This document shows, one piece after another, positions 34,607-45,249 of a stretch of DNA of 64,000 nt. Each line of letters opens with the position of its first letter. Position 1 is the first letter of the stretch. Source of the stretch: Arcuatula senhousia (lineage: Eukaryota; Mollusca; Bivalvia; Mytilida; Mytilidae); assembly GCA_963971305.1 (NCBI GenBank), contig OZ020308.1, forward strand, positions 28,549,275-28,613,274. The letters are read 5' to 3'. The position numbers and the translations under genes were made by a program. Under the pieces are notes generated by a model. It saw only the letters and a program-made list of their open reading frames with translations, did no database searches and was not told the DNA's origin.

Positions 34607-34837
34607 GGCTAATAAGAATTTTTAACTTTGTCATCGTGACACGGAGCAGGAAGGTTTGTGGAGCTTTTTATTTGATGGTACACAAGAAATTACTTAATAT
34701 ATTTATTCTTTAGTATCACGTTCTGTCATTTCTGAAAGAAACAGAATATGACTTCTACATTGTGGTTAATTCTTAAACTTTAAGTAAGTCGAATGAATAT
34801 TCTGAGGACAATATGTCCTCCTCAGATTGTGTCTTTT

Positions 34838-36152
34838 TAGTTCACCTGGCCAAAGGCCATGTGAGCTATTGTCATCACTTGGCGTCCGTCGTCGTCGTTA
34901 ATTTTTCTTCAAACTTCTTCTCCTCTGAAACGACTGAACAGATTCAAACCAAATTTTATCTGATGGTACCTTAGGGTATCCTTCACAGAACTGATGTGGG
35001 AATTTTTGATTCGTCAAAAAACATGGCCGCCGTTGCTAAAAATAGACCAGGGGGGTCAGACTACTGTTTTGGGCTTGTAAATCAAAAAGTATAAGAGATA
35101 GATGAAATCTGATGCCACCCTGCTGCTTCAGCATCAAAAGTTCTACGAAAGTCTCCATTTGGTCCAAGTTGTCAGATGATCCTTTATAGGGGTTACAGCC
35201 CCTTAAAGGTGAAAAAAAGCGTTTTTTTTCATGTTTTTGCCCTACAATATGAAAACTATTGCAGATAGAGAAAAGCTATTGCTTGCTTAAATGTTCAGCT
35301 TATTTAGCTCTACAAAAGTCTCCATGGGGTCGAAGTTGTCAGATGACCCCTTATAGGGGTTACGGCCCATGAAATAATGTTTTTTTCATGTTTTTGGCCT
35401 ATGGAATGAAAACTATGTCAGATAGAGAGAAGCTGTTGCTTGCTTAAATGTTCAGCCAATTTAGCTGTACAAAAGTCTCCATAGGGTCGAAGTTGTCAGA
35501 TGACCCCTTACAGGGGCCACGGCCCCTAAAATGATGTTTTTTTCATGTTTTTGGCCTATAGAAAGAAAACTTTAGCAGATAGAGAAAAGCTGTAGCTTGC
35601 TTAAATGTTCAGTTCATTTAGCTCTACAAAAGTCTCAATAGGATCGAAGTTGTCAGATGACCCTTAATAGGGGTTATTGCCCCTAAAATAACCTTTTTCA
35701 TTTTTTTTGGCCTATAGAATGAAAACTATAGCAGATAAAGAAAAGATGTTGCTTGATTAAATGTTCAGTTTATTTAGCTCTACAAAAGTCTCAATAGGAT
35801 CGAAGTTGTCAGATGACCCTTAATAGGGGTTACGGCCCCTAGAATAACCTTTTTCATGTTTTTGGCCTTTAGAATGAAAACTATAGCAGATAAAGAAAAG
35901 ATGTTTCTTGCTTAAATGTTCAGCGCATAAAGCTCTACAAAAGTCTCTACAGGGTCTAGGTTGTCAGATGACCCCTTATAGGGGTAACAACCCTTAAAAT
36001 AACAGTTTTTCGTGTTTTTGGCCTATGGAATGAAAACTATAGTAGATAAAGAAAAACTGTTGCTTGCTTAAATGTTCAGCTCATTTAGCTCTACAAAATA
36101 TAGGGTTGACATCAAGACCAGGTGAGCAATTTAGGGTCCTGGGAGCCTCTTG
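34838..36152 (+). mobile_element. Pearl-like element, 160 bp core array
   Basis: Same family as 4345-5703: start TTTTTAGTTCACCTGGCC, short CGTCCGTCGTCGTCG stretch, about six units of about 158 bp (CAGATGACCC-TTA-AGGGGTTA recurs near 35173, 35341, 35496, 35656, 35812 and 35965), and 3' hairpin GGTCCTGGGAGCC followed by CTTGTTT. Non-coding. Confidence 0.78.
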
Positions 36153-36254
36153 TTTTTATGTCAGCAAAACTTCGCATCAATATGTCTTATTCAGCTGCAT
36201 TTACTCAATTTAAAGTTGTTTTCTAGACAAAAGTTACAAAAAAGGTCCAAAAAA

Positions 36255-36539
36255 ATGTTTCGTGTAGGAATGGGCGAAAAAAACAATTTCTTAAGAAGAC
36301 CCCTTCTTTCCCCACGACCTTCTGTAACCCAAATAAAAAAAATAGAGTTGAAAACGGTCGTGCTTTTTGGTTGCTGCTTGGTATGTGTTTTTGGAGATGA
36401 TTGTAAGACATTTACTAACGTGTGTGATAGAGTGGCGGTGGGGTTTTACAGATGTCAAGGGGGTGGCTGTGTTAAAGCACCCCCTAACGCTACCCGCATT
36501 GTCTGTGACAGACCCGTGAGGGTTAGGGCTGACCATTAG
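36255..36539 (+). CDS. Small ORF with hydrophobic stretch and cysteines (doubtful)
   Basis: From ATG at 36255 the frame reads 94 codons. After a basic N-terminal part comes a hydrophobic stretch VVLFGCCLVCVFG, then a Cys-containing tail (CKTFTNVC, YRCQGGGC, VCDRPV). It superficially resembles a small secreted peptide precursor, but the hydrophobic stretch starts about residue 34, too far in for a typical signal peptide. The minus strand is also open here. No splice partner or family is recognised. Confidence 0.2.
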   Translation: MFRVGMGEKNNFLRRPLLSPRPSVTQIKKIELKTVVLFGCCLVCVFGDDCKTFTNVCDRVAVGFYRCQGGGCVKAPPNATRIVCDRPVRVRADH

Positions 36540-36639
36540 GTAACCCTCATGGCTCACAGTCTCCATGGAGACAGAGATGGTAAGTTTTTATTTTTATAAC
36601 AATTATGGTGTTAGAAACACAAAATAACTGAATATCAAT

Positions 36640-37800
36640 CAACAATGCGAACTCCAGTCGAAACAAGAGTGAACTCAGGTGCTCCGGAAGAGAAAGCAGT
36701 GTCAAATCCGGCAAAGGAAGACAAAACAAAACCCTATGACAAACCAACATCTGCACTCATCTGAGAGATCGAAATCCAATATTTGTCTATGAGTGCATGA
36801 TGTCTTCCGTAAAATTCCTTGACTGAAGACAGCAACCGAGGAGCAACATAACCCTGTGTGAGCAATTTTTGCGTCAGACGTGTCGCTCTGCTAAGGAAAT
36901 CGATGTAAGTCCCGCAAGCTCTGGAGTAACGAATAAATTGAGATACGTAAACTCCATAAGCTGGAGCGGACGGAATGTTGCTACACAATAAGGGAAAGTT
37001 GACGATTGGAAAGTTGAAGTCATCACGTTTGTCATAGAGCCTTGTTGAAAGTCAATTTCGAGATGAAGATCTAAATATGAAGCAGCTAGACTTCCTAGAA
37101 TCCGTTGTGTCCTTTATCTCAAGCTCCTGGGGATATATGAGATGGAGAAAGTCACCAAATCGAGAATTGTTTAGTGAAAAGACATCATCAATATAACGGA
37201 ACGTGAGGTTGAAAGAAAGAGCTAGTATACGGTCTTTTTCGTCTAGAAGAGATTGTAAGAAGTCTGCTTCATATGAATGAAGAAACAAATCAGCAAGCAA
37301 AGGTGCTCAATTAGTAACCATTGGAATCCTTATTGTTTGCTGAAAACACGACCACCAAACGGAACAAATATGTTGTCAATCAGAAAGATGAGCATGTCAA
37401 TTATTTGGTCTTCTGTAAAGTTGTTCTTTTTCTTAGACTCATTGATGACAAAGTAAGTCTTGGTATAATCGGCTACTGGTATTTGTACTTGCGTTTTCCA
37501 TTCTTGTTGAAAAAGCTGCGTTTAATCAGCTGTGCCAATCGCGATTTCAGTTGTTCATGTGGAATAGAAGTATAAAGTGTGGAGAAATCGAATGTTTTGA
37601 TACTGTTACAAGATGAAACTGATTTAGAGTAAAGAATCTCAATCAGTTCTTTCGAACTCTTCAGGATCCACATTTGATTGACACCATTTTTAGAATAACA
37701 ACAATCGTTATATTTCTGGAGGCCGGATTGGATTTTCGTAAGTATTGAAGTATGTGAAATAGAGTTATCTCTCTTTAAATGATATTTCAAAAAACATCAT
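36640..37800 (-). pseudogene. Decayed Naiad copy (RT half and 3' UTR)
   Basis: On the minus strand, RT coding runs in three open pieces. These are 37790-37473 (IKTFDFSTLYTSIPHEQLKS), 37300-37052 (LADLFLHSYEADFLQSLL, FRYIDDVFSLNN) and 36988-36734 (SNIPSAPAYGVYVSQFIRY ending SADVGLS). Frameshifts separate them; the motif B start is disrupted near 37310. The 3' UTR (36640-36733) matches 22560-22650. It is 5'-truncated like the 21655 copy and belongs to the same subfamily. Confidence 0.85.
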
Positions 37801-38510
37801 TAAATGAACCGGTGTAGCTTCAATATTATCATCAGATGAAAAACTACACATTTTATAAGAATATTCAACTATCGACCTTTATTGGCTGTAAATAAAAGTA
37901 GATCTCTTTTAAGCCGTCACAAAAGAAATCTATTACTGACATATGCAATGATTTTTTTCATAGTGAGCAGTGATGGAAAGGGAGCAGCATGTGAATGAGG
38001 AATTTTCTTCATGTAGCATTTAAGTGAGATAATTTGACTAGGTTTGCAGCATCATTAAATCTAATCAATATTTGTTATGAGCTCCCTAGCAGAATATTGT
38101 TGTATTGAATTATTTTTTTTCTTTTTCGGGAAAGTTGGTCAGTGGAGTGTCTTGGGTGCATACCCTCCTTACACTGTACATCACCTACTGAATAAGAATA
38201 TTAAGGAGGGAGAAGGATGGTACAGACCCCCAGACAAGCCTCGACCAGGAGATTGATGCGCTCTGCATAACCCATGACCTGTCTTATACGGGTTAGGGAT
38301 GTTACAGAGTGCACCGTCCACCTGAACCATATGTTATGTTATTTTCAATTTTATTTTTCTAAAAAGGAGTTGGGGAGATTAAAATAAGTAACTTTTAAAA
38401 AAAATTAAAACTTTAAGGATACATATAGTTTAGGTCCATTGTCGCCATTTAGCATCTGTCAGTAATAAAAATATGTACTTGGTTTTTTTTTTATAAATAA
38501 AAATTTTTAA
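37801..38510. other. No intact gene; possible PLA2-like relic at 38155-38300
   Basis: Mostly AT-rich. The plus strand at about 38160-38260 reads YRPPDKPRPG, then after a shift of frame EIDALCITHDLSYTG (38251-38295). This resembles the Asp-Ala-Leu-Cys...His-Asp...Tyr pattern of the phospholipase A2-like domain found in densovirus-like and Polinton-like capsid genes. Stops follow at once. Only a short, broken trace is present. Confidence 0.25.
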
Positions 38511-39028
38511 GGTAGTACAATTAGAAAAAAAATCGGTAGTATAGAATTTTCTTAAATTTTGTCATAAGAAGTATTTAAGTGCATATGTTTGAAAGAAAGA
38601 AAAAATATGTCACCGTGCTTAATTTTTGTAGAAATTTGATTAAAAATAGTTCAAATTTGGCTATTTTTTACATAGATTATATAGGGGAAAATGGTCAATA
38701 CTATTTTTTTCAAATTTCACAGGATTTTTGTATATTCTGTCAACACATCAATTTTGTTAAGTTCTTTGAAATTTTGGAATAAAATCATGGGGCACCGTTC
38801 AATATCTTAAAATAAAATCGAAAAACTGAATTTTCCCTACACATTTCAAACAAATTATCTCCCTTGAAAAAAGTACGGGGAATGTTATAAAATGAATATA
38901 ACAGTCAGGTTTGTTTCAAACTTATCATAGTAACAATTTTCATACAGTTGAATAGCAATATTTTTGCCTTTATTTAAATTTGGTAACATGCTCAGAATAG
39001 ATGCTTAGTGTTATACCACTGTACTACC
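38511..39028. mobile_element. MITE, TTAA-flanked family, copy 2
   Basis: Left end GGTAGTACAATT, right end (inverted) GGTAGTACAGTGGT, with TTAA intact on both sides (38507-38510 and 39029-39032). Homologous throughout to 15728-16284. The preserved TTAA pair makes this the better copy for defining the borders. Confidence 0.8.
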
Positions 39029-39045
39029 TTAAATACTTTTAGAAT

Positions 39046-39290
39046 AGTTTTTTATCGACCGCCAAAAAAATATGGTCGTATAATGTTCTCTCGTCGCCGT
39101 CTATGTCTGCTTCGTCTGGGGACATTTGGTTTCCGTGCGATAACTTGCATGAGTAGATATTGACAGATTGTTATGAAATTTTGATATGATGTTTCTATTC
39201 ACTAAAGGAAGGTTAGTATTGCATTTGGGGTTTCTGGCCCAACGGTTTCAGAAAAAAAAAGAGCCAAAAGGGGCTAATATGGTTGTTGTG
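39046..39290 (+). mobile_element. Short Helitron-like element head
   Basis: After a T-run (GTTTTTTATCGACCGCC) comes a hairpin-like CGACC...GGTCG, a TCTCGTCGCCGTC stretch and one core-like unit (GATATTGACAGATTGTTATGAAATTTTG). This is the same layout as the other tandem-core elements but a different family, with no clear 3' end. Confidence 0.4.
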
Positions 39291-39587
39291 ACAAAACTTT
39301 TGTAGAATGTTTATTTTTCATCTCATTTTGATCATTCTTTTTTTTATTGAGTTTATCATTAAATTCTGTCAACAAAATTTTGGTTTTAATATATATATAT
39401 TTAATATATTTATAAATAAAAAAATCCAACATATCCAGAATAAATCGTTGTATTTCACACTAGTACTTTCATGTTTTAGATGTAACAATCTTCAGGTGAA
39501 CTGAACATACAACATACTAACGTAACTATGTTACTGTAGTTAAGTAACGTAACGTCATAGTATCGATAATTAAAGGGAGTTAAATCG

Positions 39588-41923
39588 TTAATTTCCAATT
39601 GATTTTTTAACGTAATACAATAAAAACACGTTATACAATTGAAAATGAATATTTAGGGTTAAGTTTGGGTTGAAACTTGAGGATGAAATATTTTCCTTTA
39701 GTTCCCGTTTAATTTCGCAGTCAATATTTAGTTTATAAAACGGGAAAATTTTAAAAAGGCCCCCAGCACATTCATCTAAATGTTTGCTGAGGGGGATTTT
39801 CCTGTACTGTGGCTGCCTTATATGCTGTCGATGGATCCTTACTCGTTCTGTTAGGTTCCCCGTTTGTCCAATATAGACTTCTTGACAACCGCTGCATTTG
39901 ATACAGTAAATTAAATTTCCGGTTTTGCACGTCATATTGGAGTTAGCGAAAAGTCGTTTTCCATTGGGAATCTCCATTTCTTCTCCTTCGTGTAGGTATG
40001 GACATGTTCCACATCGACTGTCCAGGCATCTTTGCACTTTATGCCTATTGTTGTTTTCATTTTCCTCAAAGCGAGCCTTTGTTAATAAACGCTTGAGGTT
40101 TTGCGGTTGGCGTTTACTGGGTATAATTGTTCCCGTGTTGACCAGGTTTCGCATTTTAGCGTCCTGTCTAAGAATTGGCAGGTTAGCTTTGGCTACTTGC
40201 ATTATACTTTGGTTTCGCGGATTATGCGTAAACACAAATGGGACTCTGTCGTTATTTTCCTCTGGTTGTTCACGGGTTGATCGCAACTGATCTATCGGTA
40301 TTTGTTTAGCCATATCAATTCCTCTATCTATTAACTGCACAGGATAGTTTTGGTTAAGTAGGAACAATTTAAGCTCATCCAAACGTTATATTCTCGTTTG
40401 TTCATCCTCAATTACAGTACAAATTTTCCTGGCTAAACAGTATGGGATGTTTCTTTTTGTATGTGATGGGTGGCATGAGTGAAACTTTAGATATTGGTGT
40501 GTATCCGTATCTTTGTAAAATATATCTGTTTGAATATTCGTGCCTTTTTTAATTACAAGGATATCTAAAAATGGTAACTTTTCGAAACTTTCTTCTTTGG
40601 TAAATTGAATAGCGGGGTGGAGGTTGTTCAGAATTTCTAAAAAGATTTGCAAGTCCTCATCGGATCTGTCCCAAATTATAAAACAGTCATCAAGGTATCT
40701 TTTCCAGATTAATTCGAACTTTCTTGCGAATTCCACTCCAAACGCATTTTCTACATTCTGGTAAAGTTTCTGTTCCAAAAATCCCATCACTAGTGTGGCA
40801 TATGTAGGAGCAAATTTCGTACCCATTGCAGTGCCACGAATGTGTATATAATTTTGATTATTGAAATAAAACGAATTGTTCTCTAAAATGAGTTTTGCTG
40901 ACTCGATTATAAAGTCAGTTGGGAACCTATCTGGTATCGCTGTTGGATGCTTTTCAACCCAGTATTTGATAGCCTCTATTCCTAAATCATGAGGAATGTT
41001 TGTTTAAAGACTGGTAACATCAAAACTTACCAGACGAGCATTCGCTGGGGCTTCCGTTGGTAAGTGCGATAAAAAGTCAATATCATCCCTTACATAACTA
41101 GGTATATAGTTACAAATGGGTTTTAAGATGATATCCAGTAGGTTACTAAGACGTTGTGTAGGGCACACTGGACCAGCGATTATAGGTCTCAATTTAAGAT
41201 CAGACGGATTCCTAACTTGTAATAATTGTTTTGATTCTTTACTGCTGTTTGGATTTCCGTTGATTTGTGGATTTTCGGAAGGCCATAGAAGTTGCTGGTT
41301 TTTCTTTCGAAATTTGTTAAATAGTCATGTTCCTTATCCGTGGTGGCTGATGAATATTTAGAAAGTAGTGCATTTAATCGTCTCATTACTAAATGGTCGA
41401 TATTGTTTGGAATTTCCGAATAGAATGTTCGATCCTTTAGTTGCTCTTCTACCATTCCTTTATAATATTCAGAATCCATAATTACTATAGCGCCTCCTTT
41501 GTCTGCCTGTTTGATGACAATATTTTTGTCATTTCGCAATTTTTGTAATGCTATCGTTTCGCCGTGTGAGAGGTTGTGGTTGACGGTATTAGGCGTTAGT
41601 GGATAATTAGTTAAAGATTCTATGTAATCATCTAGTGCTTGATTTCTTCCACTTTTTGGTATAAATTTAGATTTATTTCTAAGTAAAGATTCGTCTTTTT
41701 CCTCATCTTTATCGGCAAAAAATTCCAAAAGTCGTAATCTTCGACAAAATTTCATAATGTCTTCTTTCAGTTCAGTGTGATCTGAATGTGGAGTAGGTGT
41801 AAATTTTAGGCCTCTTTTTAAGAGTTTAAGTTCATTGATATCTAATTCCCTACTGGATAGGTTAATAATTTTAGGATCAACTTCTATGTTACTCTGGGGC
41901 GTGTTACCTCCTGGTCTATTCAT
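39588..41923 (-). pseudogene. Canonical Penelope-like element, C-terminal GIY-YIG (broken)
   Basis: The minus-strand coding runs RT then nuclease. RT has FYGLPKIHKS, LRPIIAGPVCPT, VSFDVTSL (motif A), AMGTKFAPTYATLVMGF (motif B) and RYLDDCFIIW (motif C). The C-terminus has a Cys cluster (CLDSRCGTCPYLHEG), IYCIKCSGCQEVYIGQTG and RVRIHRQH of the GIY-YIG nuclease. Lesions are a frameshift near 41230-41260, a TAA at 41006-41004 inside motif A (in place of the usual Tyr), and a TAA at 40388-40386 between RT and nuclease domains. Otherwise about 778 codons remain. It is a different branch from the Naiads, with the nuclease at the opposite end. The 5' part seems cut off at about 41930, where an unrelated repeat begins. 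Confidence 0.88.
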
Positions 41924-41934
41924 ATATATGTTAT

Positions 41935-42545
41935 GTTGCTACAGGGGGTCAAAAAGGGGCCACACACAGAAATTGACTTTTTTATTTGTGGTCCGATTTT
42001 GAAAACTTTTTTTTCATAGGAATCCTTGTATAAATCCCTGCTTGCGTTTTTCAATCAGACTTGCAAAAACTCTTACCATTTTTGAGAAATAGGTGGTCGA
42101 AGGGGCAAAAAACGCAACGCCATTTTTATTTAAAGTTTGTCCAGGTAAATAAATTTAGATGTAGTGGACCAGCCAATTGTTGTGAAGTTTTAATATGAAG
42201 GTTTTATCTATTTGGTCTGATTTTTAAAATATTTTTTTCTTCATTGGAATCCTTGTGAAAATCCCTGCTCGTATTTTTCAATCAGATCTGCAACAATTCT
42301 TACTGCTTTTGAACAATAGGGGTCTAAACGGACCAAATATGTCAATCAATATGTTGATGTAAATAAATATGTGTCATATATGCATTTAAGTCCACCATAG
42401 GGTGCATATGTCAAAAAGCTTAATTTCCACCATGGGCTGCATGTGAACAAAGCAATATACTATCCATATTGGGCCTCCAACGTACAGGGCTCAACATGTT
42501 GCGTTCGTATCATGCTGCGCTCGGCATAGCTTTTTATTAGGTCAA
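41935..42545 (-). repeat. Interspersed repeat, inverted copy of 11480-12250 family
   Basis: Read on the minus strand, it has the head GCGCAGCATGATACGAACGC and CCCTGTACGTTGGAGGCCC (42460-42530), then CAGCCCATGGTGGA, then two blocks with GCAGGGATTT and ATTTT-GAAAA. It ends in GGCCACAAAT. The order of blocks is as at 11480-12250 and the head is also at 10392. It abuts the truncated end of the Penelope-like element. Confidence 0.6.
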
Positions 42546-43178
42546 TGTAAGATAAAGTATATTGGTATTTTAAGTTGTTTTTGTTAACCACGTTAATTTT
42601 TTTTATATTCAGTAGTTAATATTGTTTTGTCACCCTCATATCTTTTATTTTTAGGCAACTGTGATTTAAATTGTAATTCCGTATGATTTATGTGTCTTAT
42701 AAATATCTTGATGTGTTTCATAGACAGTAAGACAGATATTTTGGTTTTTTTCTGTTTTTTTTTGTGATGTTAGTATTTTTATTATAATATATGTTAATCA
42801 ATTTTAAATCAAAGTAAAATTTATCATGTTTATCTGTCATCTTTTGAGTTACCTCCTTTATATCTTTTTGTATGTTAATTCTGATTTAAACTGTGATTCA
42901 TTTATGATTTAAGTGTTCCTACAATTCGAGTGGTAATTTGTTTGTCTGTATCGTTTTTATGTCCATGTTGATGAATTAATGCAGAATTTCAGAACTGTGT
43001 ACTTTGGCGTAAATACCAGAACTAATAACGTGTCCTTTGGCATCAAAAAATGCCTTGTACAAGCTCTTTTTGTTGCTTAACAGTTCCAACTTATTGTTTT
43101 AATAAGAGTTATCTTAGTTTATCTTAGTTACAAAAAAAAACATTTATTTACTATTCCAAATAGTTACAACAACAACAA
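42546..43178. other. No gene recognised
   Basis: AT-rich with T-runs; no significant open frame or repeat seen. Confidence 0.5.
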
Positions 43179-43179
43179 A

Positions 43180-44716
43180 CAAGAGGCTCCTAGGAGCCTG
43201 AATCGCTCACCTGAACTACACAGATACAAATATTTTGTAGATATTATTGTGCTTAACCATATGGGATTTAAATTTCTGAATTATTTTCGAGACAAAGGGC
43301 TTAATAAGTGCAAAATTTGGCAAACATTACGAAAAAGGGCAATAACTTCCACATCAGCAGTAGGATCTTTATCAAAACTTCAGGACAGGTTGATCTTCTT
43401 CATATGCTGATCACTTTAGATTCTTACACAATTTTGATATCTGAAACTATTTTTGAGTAATTAGCAAAAAACTGCAATTTACCCCCTATGTTCTTTTTTT
43501 AGCCATGGCAGCCATATTTTGCTACGAATCGAAATTCCAAACAATAGAATTGTAGCAGATATGCTATTGAATATGTGTGCCAAGTTTTGATGCAGTTGGT
43601 CTTATGGTGTCAGACAAGTTAATCTTTGAAATTCAGGGGAAAAGTAATGAAAAATGGTAAATTTTGACGCTTTAAGGGCCATAACTCCTAAAAGACATGA
43701 TCTTACAGCTTTGACCTAATTACATGAAATGTAGATCTTGATGTGCTTAATCATATGCAATTTAAATTTTTGAAATATATTGTATAGTTTTTAAGATATA
43801 GGGCTAAATAGGTGAAAAATTTTGAAAAAATCCAGAAAAAGGGCAATATCTCCTACATCAGTTGTTGGATCTTCTTGAAAATTTCAGAGCAGGTAGATCT
43901 TGAGGTTCTGATCACTTAAAATCTGGCAAAATTTTGATATCTGTAACCATTTTTGAGTTATTAGCAAAAAACTGCAATTTACCCCTATGTTCCATTTTTA
44001 GCCATATCAGCCATATTTTTTGACGAATCGAAAATCCAAACGATAGAATTGTAGCAGATATGCTATTGAATATGTGTGCCAAGTTTGGATGCAGTTGGTC
44101 TTATGGTGTCAGACTAGTTAATCTTTGAAATTCAGGGGAAAAGTAATGAAAAATGGTAAATTTTGACGCTTTAAGGGCCATAACTCCTAAAAAACATGTT
44201 CCTACAGCTTTGACCTAATTACATGAAATGTAGATCTTGATGTGCTTAATCATATGCAATTTAAATTTTTGAAATATCTTGTATAGTTTTTAAGATATAG
44301 GGCTAAATAGGTGAAAAATTTTGAAAAAATCCAGAAAAAGGGCAATAACTCCTACATCAGTTGTTGGATCTTCTTGAAAATTTCAGGGCAGGTAGATCTT
44401 GAGGTGCTGATCACATTTACCCTATCCCAGAATTTTGATATCTGTCACCGTTTTTGAGTTATTTGCAAAAAACTGCAATTTACCCCTATGTTCTATTTTT
44501 AGCTACAGCGGCCATGTTTTTTTATGAATCAAAAATCCAAACGATGGTTTTGAAGCACCCATGCCAATAAACAAGTGTATTAAGTTTGGTTGCAATTGGA
44601 CTTATGGTGTCAGAGGAGTTAACGATTGAAAAAGTTAACGGACGACGGACGGACGGACGACGGACGCCAAGTGATGGCAATAGCTCGCATGACCCTTCGG
44701 GTCAGGTGAGCTAAAA
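43180..44716 (-). mobile_element. Pearl-like element, 500 bp core units
   Basis: Read on the minus strand it starts TTTTTAGCTCACCTGACCCG with a hairpin, then CGTCCGTCGTCCGTCCGTCC (near 44640-44665). It has three units of about 500 bp (GCAAAAAACTGCAATTTACCCC on the plus strand near 43466, 43965 and 44467). It ends at AGGCTCCTAGGAGCCTCTTGTTT. It is closest in ends and unit size to 28561-30032. Confidence 0.78.
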
Positions 44717-45249
44717 ACATTAATAAAAATAAAAATTAAAATACAAAATTTGAAAAAAATCCAAGTAAAAACAACAAAGCAAATTAAGGAAACAAAACCA
44801 TGAAAATAATCGAAATAAATTTAAGGAAAGGTTGTTATGATTTTGTTTAGCCCCTTACAGGAGACATTTAAGTATTTATCATGCATGTCTGTCCCACCTC
44901 AGTTTTTCCACACTTTTATTTCTAAACCTTGTATTGACAAATAATCGATATTTGGTAAACGAGTCAATTTTAATTAATTAAAGAAAAGGTCTATGTTTCG
45001 TTCCTTTGACAATTTATAGAAGTTTCAGTGTTTTTCACGCTAAGATATTGAACTGGTTTATGATATCTGAGTCTACCATAATGAGTTACAGGAGATAAGT
45101 GGTACAAATGAGGGCATCCAATTTTGTTCAAGAATTATTAGCCTCTGGATTTTGAAAAATAGTGGAAGTATGTATTGTTTTGCAATACTTCCAGAATGGT
45201 TGTTAACCATAAAAGATATAGGAATCTAAAACTCATTTTAAATTAATAA
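44717..45249. other. No gene recognised
   Basis: AT-rich spacer with A-rich tracts beside the pearl-like element; no coding signal seen. Confidence 0.5.

Noticed and set aside
39925..40290. 121-codon plus-strand ORF
   Set aside because: Antisense shadow of the Penelope-like nuclease region.
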